A stretch of 64,000 nucleotides of DNA from Hermatobates lingyangjiaoensis (GCA_026182355.1 JAPFBL010000118.1:931001-995000), one strand, 5' to 3'; shown: positions 10,206 to 22,628, counted from the stretch's first letter. Notes: a model not told the origin generated them from the sequence alone. A program made the numbers and translations.

Positions 10206-10544
10206 TATCATTTTCTTATTTCTAATAAAAGGTTTTTCTTTATATATAAATCTAAAATTTATTGCACTAATCTGCCATATTAGAATTTATTTGTTAAAGG
10301 CAATTTGTAAAATGACTGTTACCCTGGAGGGTAATACTGTAATCATTCAATTCTTGAACTTATTCTTTTTAAAAAATTATTTGTATAACTATACAAAGTA
10401 ATTATTACACTCTAATCAATCTATACGTTGGACCCCTGAACAAAAATTAAAATCATATACCGAACATCTTGTGTTTATGTATCATATTTTCTTTTGTTAA
10501 TATTTAAGTTTGAGGAATGAACTCTTTCGTTTTATAAAAGAGCT

Positions 10545-11010
10545 TTTATGCTATTGAAAATATCCAGTATGAAAAAATAATTAAAATATCTAGTTTTTTT
10601 CATTATTTTAGTCTATTAGTTCATATTTAAGCTTTTAAAATGTCAATTTTCAGCTATAAAAGTTTAAAATTATATTAGAAAGCTGGCTTTGAATTTGATT
10701 TCAGTATGCAAAACTTGATAATTACTGATATATTCTATCTCAACATATATTCACAGCTACTTTATAACAGAGTACAGCACGCAAGCAAAAGTAAAACACA
10801 TGCTCAGAGTAAGTTGAATTTTTATGATTTTTGACAAACGAAAAATAATGTGATTTTATAAAAAAAAATACTAGCATGAAATAAAATTCGGAGTATTATG
10901 ATTTTAAAATTGTTTTCAAAATGAAAATATTCTTTGAAAAAATATAAATGAAATTATTTTACATATAAACCAAACATCATAATTTTTGGAAACATTGTAA
11001 GATATCTGAA
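10545..11010 (+). repeat. Family T repeat, partial copy
   Basis: Shares diverged blocks with 4690-5060, for example agctataaaa, cttcagtatgcaaaac-like and tttataacagagtacagcac-like segments in the same order. No coding capacity. Confidence 0.5.
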
Positions 11011-12640
11011 AATGAAAAAAATTGTTTAGCTCACATTAATGAAATATTCAATTTATTTCTTTGTTATCAATAAATAAGCGAGAGTGTGGGGTTATTAGCG
11101 AACATTTCATTACATTTTATAAACATTATTATTATTATATTTAGTATGCAGAATATAAACAGAAATATATTAAGCATTTGATGTTGCAATTCATTCCTTT
11201 GTTTATTTAATTAAATTGTTCCTCAATGACATTTTTATATAGTGATAATAATCAATTAAAATAAGATTTAGGAAATAAGATACAGGACACGACTATACTG
11301 GATAAACATATATGACTTTACAGCGATATAAAGTACATATTCATGATTTAATCAGAGAAGGAATACAAATTTTCAAATTGTTTTTAAAAAAAGGGTATTT
11401 TTTCAATAAAGTGTAAAAATTTTAACTTATGATTGAATGTAAAAGCTTTTGAGAAGACAACAATTATTATGTAGTGACCTGTTTGACAGTTTTTTACTTA
11501 GAGTAAAATATAGTTGTACTTTAACCACCAGTGGAACTGGTTAAATAACTGCTATCAATAAAAGACACTACAAAACATGTAGACTAATAATATTTTTCAA
11601 TATGTTTCAAATACTCAAACAGTAAACAAAATATCATTATTGTAAAGTAAGTAGGATTAGTATAATTGGTAGATTGATAAAAACAATCGAATAGAACAAT
11701 AATAAATACAAAATATTCTATTTAAGTTGTTATAGAAGATGTATTACCTATATTAAGAGATCGATCCAATTGATTAAATGACATCTATCATTTAGATTCA
11801 GAATAAACATGTAGATAATTTAAAAAGGAAATAATATTATAGTAAACGAAATGGAATTAACACTCCTGATAAAAAAAGTATTCACTTTTAAGTAGACCTT
11901 CTAAGGTTTATTTATTTACATACAGATCAAATTGCTTATACAATACAAGGCCTTTTTAACATAAAATAATTCATATTAAACTAATAAACAAGTACACATA
12001 ATAGTAATAATAATGATAATAAGACTGAGTCATTGGGAGTAACATAATGATGGATAATTGCAGTAGATGGGTTATTAATTTTTTAAATTACTTTATGTCG
12101 TATTTAAAACAATCTAAACTGCTATACAGACCATTACTTTATCATCGTACTAGACGGAACATTGATAAAGAAGCTGACAGTAAGCTGATAATGAAGCAAA
12201 TAATTATTTTTTTAACATGGAACATAATATAATTCGGGCGTTTTTAAATTTTATATGATAGGATGAGATTATAATTTTAGTATACACAGAAATACTAAAC
12301 GTTGTATTACGTTATTACTACACGTTGTATTAACTATGGAAATGTAGTTGAGAAATGAGATAAGGACAACAAATTAATTTATTTAATATTTAGTTATAAA
12401 TAGGATGCCATCAAAGTGTCTATTAGAAAAGAGATCAAACATATTTTGTTGGTCACAAAAGAAACGATAGTAAGATGAATCGGTAGGATAACTAGCCTTA
12501 CTTAAGAAGTTTGGAATGGACGGATTGAAGTAAATTTATGATAATAATTGAAATCCGGATTCTAAACAGGTGAATCCAAACATATTCTAAAATTGTGAGA
12601 ACGAGAGATTCTTAAAGAGTAACAAAAGTTACACTTCCCA
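11010..12640. other. AT-rich intergenic sequence
   Basis: Apart from a weak family T segment at 11370-11530 (cataaagtgtaaaaatttt-like and cctgtttgacag blocks), I see no gene, RNA or recognisable repeat here. The 61-codon ORF at 12047 has no supporting feature. Confidence 0.3.
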
Positions 12641-13442
12641 AATAAACATTTATTTTCCATTCTTTTTTGTGTTGGAAGACTTAGTATTTCTTTTCCTCTC
12701 TAATCATGAGTAAATAACATACAATAAACTGCTTGCAGTGTTCTTGAGTAACAAAAGTATTGAAATCTTTGAAGTCATATGAATTTCTTGTAAATAAATA
12801 CAAAATTTTCAGACTACAGTTTTTTAAATCAACAATGTGATTGTTAAATGCTAATTTACAGTCAAAAATCAATACTACATCTTCCATAGAGTCTAAGTCT
12901 ACTCTGGTCAGAAGAGAAGGTTACATTTGAATTCATAACGATATATTAGTGCGGTTTTTGAAAGGGAAAAGGTTATTATGAAACACTTTGAAAAATTTAG
13001 GTTGAACTTATTGAAAGAACACCAGTTTAAAAGTGTATTTATTGAAAGTTGAAGTTTGCAATCATTAGAGGAGGTGATGTTGAAGTAAAGTTTAAGATCA
13101 TTAGCAAAAAGTAATAGTTCAACATCTGATAGTAGGGAATAAATGTCGTTGATGAATATTGAAAACAGTAATGGACCAATATGGGACTCCAGATATCTGA
13201 AGAACGGGTTTGATTAAATGTTTTAACGTTAATTATACGTAAGTTTGTATAGTATATTGAGTTTGTAAGATAACTTTGCATCTAGTCAAACATATCTCCT
13301 GAAATATCAGGAGTCCGCAATTTAGAAAAAAGTATACCGTGATCTATCTTATGAAAGATTTTAGCAATCTGCAAACTAGAGTTCATAGAATTGAGGATTT
13401 AATTTTGAAAGGAAAACAAATTAGTAGATATTCTGAGATAAC

Positions 13443-13725
13443 ATGGATAAACAAACAAAAGTCTCCTCCATACAAATGAAGTTTTATTCAACAACAGCAA
13501 CAACAACGCGTTTCGAACATTTTGTGTTCATCATCAGGAAGACACCAAAGGATGTGGTGCTGAAGGGTTGGTCCAGTGAAAACAATTCCAGAGTTGTTTT
13601 GGAACACAGAGTGTTCGAAACGCGTTGTTGTTATTGAATAAAACTTCATTTGTGTGGAGACTTTTGTTTGTTTATCCATTTTACCTCAGAATGAGTAAAT
13701 ACCACACAATTACGGATTGCATAAC
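13443..13725. mobile_element. Family C palindromic element inside the LINE
   Basis: The arms 13443-13545 and 13585-13679 are inverted copies of each other (atggataaacaaacaaaagt on the left, its complement on the right), meeting in a loop of about 50 bases. Each arm carries the motif aacgcgtttcgaac or its complement, a hammerhead-like core in family C. A tail (gtaaataccacacaattacg) at 13694-13725 recurs in the 88-bp array at 35 kb. The element interrupts the LINE between two collinear reverse transcriptase blocks. Confidence 0.7.
13500..13540 (-). ncRNA. Hammerhead-like ribozyme motif, family C
   Basis: On the minus strand: CTGATGA, one unpaired T, stem GAACA/TGTTC with loop, GAAA, then CGCGT so that ACGCGT forms a palindromic stem III, followed by T at the cleavage-site position. 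Stem I pairing is weak here. The core bases of the hammerhead are present; activity is not shown. Confidence 0.4.
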
Positions 13726-14339
13726 TAATGGTTTAAATGAGTAGACGTTGACCTATTAGATAAATACCATGTTGTTGAGAAATAATTTATTTATTGTGAT
13801 CTCTGCTAACTTTACTACTATTGTGGAGTTAAATATTTTTGGAAAAGTGAATTAGATTGATATTGGCCTATAGTTTGTGATTTGTGATTTATCACTGGTT
13901 TTGTGAAATGGAATAACATACATGTCTTTCTAGATCTGAAGATTGTAAATATAAAGAAGGAGAGCAATTAAATTTGAGAGAGCAATTTTTAATAAATATT
14001 GGAGTGATACTGTCAAAACCAGGAGATTTATTACTATCTAATTTTGAAACTATGTTTACAATATCTTCAGGTATGATATTGTAATTGTAAATATGTATAT
14101 TATGACTATTACTACATACTAAGAAGTAAACGAAGAAGTAAAATCAAAAACAGAAAAGAAATATTTAGCAAATAAGTTAGAAATCGTATGACCATCTGAG
14201 AAAGACTCTTGATTCAGAAATGTACATATTAGAAGGCATAGTAATGCTTGATTTATTACAGTTTACCTAGTTCCAGAATTTCTCAGTATTATTTTGAACT
14301 CTTTTTTTCTACACCCAGCTAAAAATCTATTATAACATT

Positions 14340-15970
14340 ATTGCAATAAATTTTACATTCAGTTCTAAAAGATGAAAATTTACTTATTTACATCTTTTCT
14401 AATTCACTATCACCAGTTTGTTCGAAGAGTAGATGGTACATCTTTTTCTTTTACTTAATTTCTTCTATTAATTCTAATGAGAACAATTTTGTCTAAGTTG
14501 AAGTACTGTTTGTTTTAATTTTAGGTATATAATGATCTATACAAAGCGAAATACATAATATATTATGAATAATTAGTGGATTGGTTTATACTTCAGAATG
14601 AAAATAAAGTGTCTCAACTAATTTCCAATTAATTGGTTAACAATGAAACATAATGGCCCTTCGAGAAATTGTATTTAATATTATGAAATTTTTAGAGGTA
14701 GATCTAAAAGAAGTGTAGGAAGTACAGCAAGAGAAGGATATCAAATTCAATATCTCTGGTAACGTATTTATTTTTAGCACCATTGTGATTATTCATATTT
14801 ATAATAAATAACAAGAAAATCATGTATTAAGGAGTTAATCAAATTAAATAATGCCAGTAAAACAAAGTTACTCTTATCAAAGTATAAATTGGATTTGAAA
14901 ATGATTGCTAAAAAAGTTGAATGTAATTAAATTTCAGTAATAGGTCTCCATTTAGTATGTAAATAATTATTACCTTCCCAGGATGCATTCCATTCATTTA
15001 GCGCCAACATTACATCATAATGCGCATGTCTTTCTATGCCAATGTTCATTTCAACCAATCATAGCCCTCATTTTTTTCAAGTCTTTTCATTTTTAATTGC
15101 GTCTCTATTCTATGGCGTCTGTTCTATATGTAACAGTTTGAAATCAATTGAAATGTGTTCTTATTGAAAAATTCACTTTAATGAATGTGTTTTAAATTAG
15201 ATTTTACGTTGCAAAGAACGTAATGTAATTAGATTGAACGACAATGGAAAAATACAGAAGGTATTAAACATAATTATGGTCAGTGGAAACATTGTATTAA
15301 TTTTCTTTTCAATATTACAAATTTAATTCATTTTAGACTGTCCACCCTTATCTATAGTAATATTAAATTTTCATCGCTATTATACATCACTAGGAAATTA
15401 AAATACTTAATTTAATTACCACCATATATATTATGCAAAAAATCATCTTGTAATCGTTTCAAGGCAAATTTATTAAATGAATCAAACTGGTTTCTTCTAT
15501 ATTCTATAGTAACATTCAAAATGAATCTTTTAATATCATTGAATACGGTTATTTAGTATATTAGTTGTATCTATTTTCCTTTAGTAATATCTGGTCTTAA
15601 CAATGGTATTCTCTTATTTTTTCTCTTATTCTGTATTGTTACATTTAAATTTTTTTAATTCTAAAATATTTTATTTAGCTTAATTTATGTTTTATTAAAA
15701 AATCTTCGAACATTGAATTAATCATTTATTCATTATTCTACTGTTTTACTATATGCGTACTATTATTACTATTGTATTGTATTATCTCTTATTTTATTTC
15801 TTCATAGTATTATTTATTTCTTAGTACTTTTATTATATACCATAATCTTAGTGTAAAAAGATTTTAGTCAGTGAATATCAATAAAGAAATAACATAACAA
15901 TACCAAATGACTGGTGAATGTCAATTGCTCGATTAGATATATTAGAATTCTATTTTATGCTACTAACTAC
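14340..15970. other. AT-rich intergenic sequence
   Basis: No open frame of interest, no repeat recognised. Confidence 0.3.
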
Positions 15971-15974
15971 AAGT

Positions 15975-16140
15975 TTTTCGGATTAATTTAAAATAAAGTT
16001 CAATTTAAAATATTCCAAGTTTAATTTAAAATAATTCAATATTGTTTAAATTTATATTTAAAACAGTATCAACTTGGAAATACATTTATACCACACTGAA
16101 GTTTAAATTAAACTTGGATTATTTTAAATTAACCCGAAGG
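15975..16140. mobile_element. Short MITE with AT-rich terminal inverted repeats
   Basis: The ends ttcggattaatttaaaata and the complement of attttaaattaacccgaa form an inverted repeat; internal blocks of attttaaatt recur. A second copy lies at 41433-41607. Confidence 0.5.
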
Positions 16141-16141
16141 A

Positions 16142-16525
16142 ATTGTATATTGAAGAAAAAAATTTTTAGAATAACCTACACTCAACTTTACTATAAGTAA
16201 ATATAATATCAAACTTCTTGGGTATATAATGTTCTATTTAGTCATAATATAAAGGGCTATATAGGAGATGTTTATTAATATTTCATTCCTGGAGACCGTA
16301 CAGATAGTGATTGAATCAGTATTCAATATACTGGCTTACTTTTATATATCACAGAACTGATGCATATGATATCATTGGTATTACAACAGCAGTAATACTT
16401 TTGTAAAGCCAAAGATGAAGATTTCGTGTTACGAAATTATCTCTTACAGAAGAGCATGGATTTTGTTCCTATAGCCAGTGGATCTCTTACATTGCCTTCT
16501 GTAACATTACATGATTGAATATCCA
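16142..16525 (-). repeat. Family T repeat, terminal part
   Basis: Begins with taacctacactcaacttta, the inverted form of the right end of the copy at 53688-55312, and continues with the block around gtacagatagtgattgaa shared with 24800-24850. Confidence 0.55.
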
Positions 16526-16884
16526 TGGACTCATTCATACAATACTTATTAATGAGTATTAATAAATTAATACTCATATCAAATTAAAGTTCAGTATAAA
16601 TCAGGTCAGGTTTTGTTTTCTTTAAAGAAACAGCTAAGTTAATTACTTTTTTTTATAAATTATTTATATTATAGGTAAACTTGTAAATCAGATGATTACT
16701 TAATTTCATTTGAACTTAATATGCAAATAAATAACAGTATCTCTTAAAAGGAATTGTTTAAAAATTTAAGTAAAATATTTAGCAGGACATTTCTGATTTA
16801 ACTACCAACTTGTCTGACTAAGACAGAAGAAATTTGCAGATGATGAGGTAAAAACTTAAGATAAGATTTTATGTGAATGTTTAT

Positions 16885-17928
16885 GTGTTAGGGAAGTCCA
16901 GTGGCTTACATGTTCACCTCTGGGACTGGTATATTCTGATTTTGATACCCATTCTGGTCTTTAATATGCTTATTCATGTAGGAGGTAAAAACTTCAGATA
17001 ACATTTATGTGAACGTTTATGTGGTAGGGTTGTCCAGTGGCTTACATGTTCACCTCTGGGACTGGTATATTCTGATTTCCATACCCATTCTGGTCCTTAA
17101 TATGCTTATTCATGTAGGAGGTAAAAACTTCAGATAACATTTATGTGAACGTTTATGTGGTAGGGTTGTCCAGTGGCTTACATGTTCACCTCTGGGACTG
17201 GTATATTCTGATTTTGATACCCATGCTGGTCCTTAATATGCTTATTCATGTAGGAGGTAAAAACTTCAGATAACATTTATGTGAACGTTTATGTGGTAGG
17301 GTTGTCCAGTGGCTTACATGTTCACCTCTGGGACTGGTATATTCTGATTTCGATACCCATTCTGGTCCTTAATATGCTTATTCATGTAGGAGGTACATAA
17401 AAAACACTCCCCTTAAGCAGTCGGTCCCGAGCCTATACCATGTCAGTACTCGTTAAAGATCCTTACTCCAAATTAAAATATTAGGAGTTAACAATATTTG
17501 GGACTCTCAATGTTCATTGTATGGTATCACAAAAGGCCAGTGATTTAGCCCAGGGGTAAAATTCAGGGATACCTTTCTTGGAGTAAAGGCCATTTTAGCT
17601 TCGTCCACTTCCCCAAAAAGCCACCACGAATGTATAAACGAATTCTTATATAATAGTTATATTGTAAAATCCTTGAATCTATCATTATATTCCTGGATCA
17701 GTGCTTCTAAAACTGTTTTGCATCTTTCAAATGATTCCACAGTGCCCTCGTTGCCATCGTTTATTACCTTTGTTAAATCAGGAAAATGATTTTCTAAAAG
17801 CTTAGACTTTTCAAGTAATGATTGATAAATAGCCTCCTTCCTAAATGCTTGAAGACTGCAGGTTCTCCACGCCTGGTTTAGCCTATGTGTGTTCTCTAGT
17901 GGGACATCCACTGTAACCTAACCTAACT
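16885..17928 (+). mobile_element. tRNA-derived SINE with fourfold-repeated head, split by a hAT element
   Basis: The head (gtccagtggcttacatgttc then a degenerate B-box near ttttgatacccattctgg) is the pol III promoter region of the SINE family of this window. It is repeated as a 136-bp unit four times up to 17400 (unit landmarks ggaggta at 16981, 17117, 17253, 17389). The body (cggtcccgagcct, tactcgttaaagatcc, gggactctcaatg) follows once, and the 3' end with taacctaacctaac closes at 17928. A 326-bp hAT element sits at 17551-17876. Confidence 0.8.
17551..17876 (-). mobile_element. Internally deleted hAT element nested in the SINE
   Basis: Begins CAGGGGT and ends CGCCTG, with near-matching 8-bp duplications ATTTAGCC (17543-17550) and GTTTAGCC (17877-17884). 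Inside, the minus strand encodes 84 codons (17911-17657) whose first residues derive from the flanking SINE and whose end (FPDLTKVI...VLEALIQEYNDRFKDF) resembles the C-terminal region of hAT-type transposases and their domesticated GTF2IRD2/ZBED relatives. A sister copy is at 20062-20488. Only a fragment of the transposase remains. Confidence 0.75.
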
Positions 17929-18099
17929 GTACTAATGCCAGTCTACCATCTATGAAAGCTTTAAAGATTTTTGTTAAAACTTGGTTAACACTATAACAAG
18001 TGCATTTGCGAAATTTATTAAAACAAGTAATAGAATTTATTTGTTTTAACCAATTTTAAATCTCTTTTTTATTATGAAACATTTCATTGGTAAGTATTA

Positions 18100-18790
18100 A
18101 AAAATGCAATCTACAAATGTGCTAATTATTTGTTATATTTTATTATATTCGTTTATACTCAATATTTGTTATATTCTAAGGTTCTTGTGTTTTATTATAT
18201 TTATTTTTGTTATTTGTTATATTCTAAAGTTCTTGTGTTTTATTATATTTATTTTTGTTATTTGTTATATTCTAAAGTTCTTATATTTGTTGTATTATAA
18301 AGTTGTTACATTGTATTATATTCGTTTCTATTTAATATTTGTTACATTCTAATGTTATATTTTATTATATTTGCTAATATTAACTATTTGTTATATTATA
18401 AACTTCTATATTTTATAATTTTTGTTAATTTTTATTATTTGTTATATTCTAAAGTTCTTGCCTTTTTTTATTTTATTTTATTATTTGTTATATTCTAAAG
18501 TTCTTATATTTGTTATATTCTAATGTTGTTATATTTTATTATATTTGTTTATTTCTATTATTTGTTATATTCTAAAGATGTTATATTCGTTTATACTCAA
18601 TATTTGTTATATTCTATAGTTCTTGCCTTTTTTTATTTTATTTTATTATTTGTTATATTCTAAAGTTCTTATATTTGTTTCTATTTAATATTTGTTATAT
18701 TCTAAAGGTCTTATATTTGTTATATTCTAATGGTGTTATATTTTATTATATTTGCTAATATTAATTAATTGTTATATTCTAAAGTTTTAA
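18100..18790 (+). repeat. Degenerate AT-rich minisatellite
   Basis: About 15-20 irregular copies of a unit built around tttgttatattctaaagttc alternate with tttattatatttgtt segments. The 82-codon ORF at 18104 is a product of the repeat. Confidence 0.75.
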
Positions 18791-19227
18791 AACTTTTCTT
18801 TAAATTCTTAAAGTTTTAAATGTTTTAAAACAAAATAATTTTCTTTATTGTTAATTATTATTATTATTGTTTAGGTACTATTATTTATAATAAGTTTATT
18901 TTTTGGATTTATTTTACATATTTTATACAAAAGACATAAAATTTATAAAAGAATTGATAATTTAAATTTATTTTTAGGAAGAACAAAAGTCAAGCACATT
19001 GGAATACAATTGTCAGCATTGTGCAGAGCATTTGGATGGACTGTGATGATATACAAGTAATAATAGCCATTGTATACACCAATTATAACAAATAATATGT
19101 CATGCATATACTGTTTTTTAGATCTCTTGTAAAATTTGATATTCATTAGCTCACAAGCAAATTAACTCATGAATAGAGAAAAAAAATACTAAGTCTTCAC
19201 ACACACACAAATAAAAGGGTTTAAAAA

Positions 19228-19490
19228 CACAACGCGTTTCGAACACTTAGTATTCATCATCAAGTTACATCTGCAATACAAACAAAAATATGTATACAAA
19301 TTTTGAAATTAAATAAAGGAAAAATAACCAAAATTTAAACTAAAATATAAACTATGTAACTCCTTTGAGTTTAAATTTTGGTTGTTTTTTTCTTTATTTA
19401 ATTTAAAAAAAATTGATACATATTTCTGTTTGTATTATAGATGTGACGTAATCATGAATAGTAAGTGTTCAAAACACTTTGTGTAATTAA
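19228..19490. mobile_element. Family C inverted-repeat element
   Basis: The left arm (aacgcgtttcgaacactta at 19231, minus-strand orientation) and the right arm (ataaatattgta-like, atgtgacgtaatcatgaata, gtgttcaaaacac) are inverted and diverged; the middle holds the inverted pair aaccaaaatttaaact / agtttaaattttggtt. The left arm includes a hammerhead-like core in which the first C has become T. A (TG)n tract follows. Confidence 0.6.
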
Positions 19491-19496
19491 TTCTTT

Positions 19497-19512
19497 TGTG
19501 TGTGTGTGCGTG

Positions 19513-19580
<68 letters not shown>

Positions 19581-19620
19581 TGTGTCTGTGTCTGTGTCTG
19601 TGTCTGTGTCTGTGTCTGTG
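19497..19620 (+). repeat. (TG)n microsatellite passing into (TGTGTC)n
   Basis: About 40 TG dinucleotides with interruptions, then seven TGTGTC hexamers. Confidence 0.95.
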
Positions 19621-20061
19621 TTTTACTAACTTATTTTAGTTGATAAGAAATGCAAAAATATTTTTATCGCACTAGATTAAGCATATGAGAATGAGACATT
19701 TGATTCATTTCCCAAATCTGAATTCATTAAAAAAAAAGTTAAACCCAAATGCCTTATAGAATATGCACATGTTTTGCCTTGCTTTCTTCAGCAATTTGAT
19801 TTGAGTTTTCAAAACTTTAATGTAATGGAGCCATAATTTCAACTGAAAATATCCTGAAGCAAAAATATGCAGAAAGAGATATTCCAGAATTTTACAAATA
19901 ACCTTTGTGAGAAAGGTTTTCTAAGTTATTACTCCTGCTACCGCGAGACCTGAACAATTTCTAATTGTTTTTGGGTAATATTGCACCTTGAAAAAAGTCC
20001 ATTTTTTTTCGCAAAGTCTGATGTTCATCGTATTTTTCCTCCTAAACTACTCACTTCAGAG

Positions 20062-20488
20062 TAGGGGTGGGGAACCTTTCTTGGAGTAAAGGCTATTTTA
20101 GCACCATCCACTTTCCCAAAAGGCCACCACGAATGGATAAGCGAATTCTTATATAATAGTTATATTGTAAAATATTTGAATCTATGATTATACTTCTCGA
20201 TCAATGCTTCTAGAACTGTTTTGCATCTTTCAAATGATTCAGCAGTGTCCTCACTGCCTTCGTTTATTACCTTTGTTAAATCAGGAAAATGATTTTCTAA
20301 AATCTTAGACTTTTCAAGTAATGATACATGAATAGTTTTCTTCCTAAATTCCAAAATTTTTTGTTATTATTACCATAATTTTAATTCTTTATATTTTTAA
20401 ACATTTTTTCTAAACAAACCACAGAAAGCCGCATTTCATGGTTCAAAAGGTCACATGCGGCCTTAAGGCCGCAGGTTCCTCACACCTG
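20062..20488 (-). mobile_element. Internally deleted hAT element
   Basis: Starts TAGGGGTGGGGAACC and ends GGTTCCTCACACCTG, imperfect terminal inverted repeats of the hAT type (CAGGGGTGGGGAACC). Flanks CTTCAGAG (20054-20061) and CTCTAGAG (20489-20496) match at 6 of 8. The minus strand carries the same transposase C-terminal piece as 17551-17876 (FPDLTKVI...RFKYFTI, 20354-20160). Non-autonomous. Confidence 0.8.
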
Positions 20489-20499
20489 CTCTAGAGTTT

Positions 20500-20770
20500 C
20501 GAAAAATAGGAATTATTATGAAACCAACAAAAGCATTAACTGAAAAGCAACCGATTTTTTAAAAGGACCAAAAATGTATGGTTTGAAATTAATGTAAAAT
20601 TTTGACTTAAGAGTGAGCCTGAAAGCTTGTGGTCCAGATACAAGTCACACTGTTTGACGGATCACAATACAATTATAACCAAAAATAGCAAGTTTTAAGA
20701 GGATCATTCAACTGTTTTCCTTGAAATTACTTGGGTGGAAAGGGGCGTTGTGGTTTTCATTTCATGATGA
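20500..20770 (+). repeat. Family T repeat, internal part
   Basis: Blocks such as cactgtttgacggatcaca and aaaggggcgttgtgg match 54190-54310 in order. Confidence 0.5.
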
Positions 20771-20771
20771 C

Positions 20772-21170
20772 GTATTAAACAAAAATCACATGAGTAGACC
20801 ATATATTAAACAAGAAATACGTGAGTAGACCACATATTGAATAACAATTACGTAAGTAGATTACATATTAAACAAAAATAACATGCACAGGCGAAATGCT
20901 ATATAAAAGAAAATAATATGGGTAGAGCACTTTCTGGATTAGAATCACATCATACATGCATACGTAGGTAACATACTTAAGCCGTGGTAAGCCACGTATT
21001 AATCAAGAATTACGCAGGTCACGTTCTGATAAAAGCAAGTCATTTGGGTAAATCACTTTAGAATTACATAGGTAAGTCACGCACAAAAGAGACACGTTGC
21101 CCAGTTACTGAATATATATCAGTTAGGTAGACCATACACTAAAGGAAGAATTAGTAATCACATGTCACTC
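20772..21170 (+). repeat. 31-bp degenerate minisatellite
   Basis: At least three regular 31-bp units beginning attaaacaa...gtagacca (20773, 20804, 20835) and a decayed tail of similar units to about 21170. Confidence 0.7.
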
Positions 21171-21642
21171 TGAGTAATTTTCTTTTCAGATATTTTTCTT
21201 AAGGCTTTAATTTGACGGTATTAGGGAAACATTATTAAATTTAATTTTTTAATGGCTGTTATCAAGGCCCCGGAAGTTTTCATTGCTGAATTACGACTTG
21301 AAATGCTGCTGTTGAGTTTAATAAGCCTGTTCTCAAATGACATTAGCATAGTCTATATGGAATCAAATTGAGACCCCCAGGATTATGTTTCATTAGTTTC
21401 AACAGATGATAAATCCAAATGACCTTGCAGCTTAGCAATTCATTAATATCTCTTCATTTTAAAAACACTATAATTAAGCGAAACGACTTTAGTAATTTTA
21501 TGCCGTGAATTGACAAAAACGTGTTTTCATTTGAATAGAGAATGAGACGAAGAATTCGAACTAAATTACTAGCAATAATAAACAAACAAGCGCTTAATTA
21601 TTGTAATTAAACGAAATATTTACATGACCGTAAACAACTTAC
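21170..21642. other. Unique-looking sequence, possible regulatory or intronic
   Basis: Sequence without repeat similarity to the rest of the window and with several homeodomain-like TAATTA and CATTAG words. No feature can be claimed beyond its non-repetitive look. Confidence 0.2.
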
Positions 21643-21702
21643 CTCACTTTCAGATCTCCTTGAATAAACTTTATTACTTATTGTTTGAAGCAGAATGTGT
21701 AG
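21643..21702 (-). CDS. Candidate exon (20 codons)
   Basis: The minus strand has acceptor gcctgttcttcacag ending at 21703 and donor GTAAGTTG starting at 21642, enclosing 60 nt that are open in one frame (LHILLQTISNKVYSRRSESE). The region 21180-21830 is not made of the repeats seen elsewhere. A (−)-strand gene is plausible, but no neighbour exon can be joined with confidence and the product is not recognised. Confidence 0.35.
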
Positions 21703-22473
21703 CTGTGAAGAACAGGCTCTTGTATCTTTTCACGCTTGCTGGTTTTTTTTTACTTTCAATTTATCTATGGGTGAGAAATTCCCTACCGTTGGGGAGTCTT
21801 CAATTCTTCCACATTCAAAGTCAATAAAGTTTTTACGAGTGGCTACACCGGAGAGCCTCTATGCCTAGAGGTGATGACACATTTTCTGCATACGAGCAAC
21901 TTATAAAATGAACAAGTCACAATCAATTTATTTAAAAATATATGATTCGTTACGATGGTGATGATTAAAAGTTTGTAGGTCCACGAGTGCGGTTCTTAGA
22001 AAGACACAGTTACCCGCTGCCCAGCGAAGCCTCCGTTATTCCGCCAATGGGTATAGAGGTTGCACAGTCGCTCTTGATTAAAGGATGTTAACACTCGACT
22101 CCAACTTCTTCACATAGAGACCCCTTCGAGTTATTGGTTTCGCTGAATTTACATTTACTCTGCTGATTGTTCATATTACTATTGATGGATGGCTGGTTGA
22201 AGGTGGACAATTTTTTACTGTTGACCTGGTGGTGGTATTACAAATATATTGATATGTATGTAATATTTTATCATGAAAAAAAATCATCTCTTTTCATTTC
22301 CTATGAAAGACACGTTTTTTCTTTTTACTCAATCCAGTCTCCTCAGTCATTTTTATACAATCACTTTATTTGAAAGGAAAAATTAAAAGTACATAAAAGG
22401 AGGTAACTTAAGGACTAGCTTATTAGCTTCACTGCACTTACCGTTGCACAGTGACCTAAATATACAAAAAAAA

Positions 22474-22620
22474 TCAGAATTCATTCAACTGGCCGTCCTC
22501 AATCAGTGACAGGATGAGATGTAGCCTGATGTTACTCTGTTTAATGTCATGTGACCTAACAATAACACCTTGGCAATAGACTGGTAGATCGCAATCGACA
22601 TGTATATATATATATATATA
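22474..22620 (-). CDS. Possible coding remnant next to an (AT)n tract
   Basis: The minus strand is open for about 40 codons from the (AT)n tract (CDLPVYCQGVIVRSHDIKQ and on to EDGQLNEF, then stop). The composition is more protein-like than chance ORFs here. Just downstream, an acceptor (ttttgtatatttag) and a donor (GTAAGTGC) enclose only 14 nt near 22442-22455. I do not recognise a family; it could be a pseudogene or chance. Confidence 0.2.
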   Translation of the reverse strand, partial: YIYIYIHVDCDLPVYCQGVIVRSHDIKQSNIRLHLILSLIEDGQLNEF

Positions 22621-22628
22621 TATATATA

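Larger units (their letters stand above)
12640..14340 (-). mobile_element. Decayed non-LTR LINE reverse transcriptase, interrupted
   Basis: Minus-strand frames read, in order from 14330 down: FSDGHTISNLFAKYF, GFDSITPIFIKNCSL, SQITNYRPISI-like, then (after the insertion at 13443-13725) ISGDMFD and QSYLTNSI, IGPLLFSIFINDIYSLLSDV, FANDLKLY (the catalytic YxDD-type box, first Asp changed to Asn, near 13097-13108), LNWCSFNKFNLNFSKC and finally IFDCKLAFNNHI...KDFNTF (12887-12720). This is the reverse transcriptase of a Jockey/CR1-like LINE from before palm block A to the thumb. Many frameshifts and stops; dead. Confidence 0.8.
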
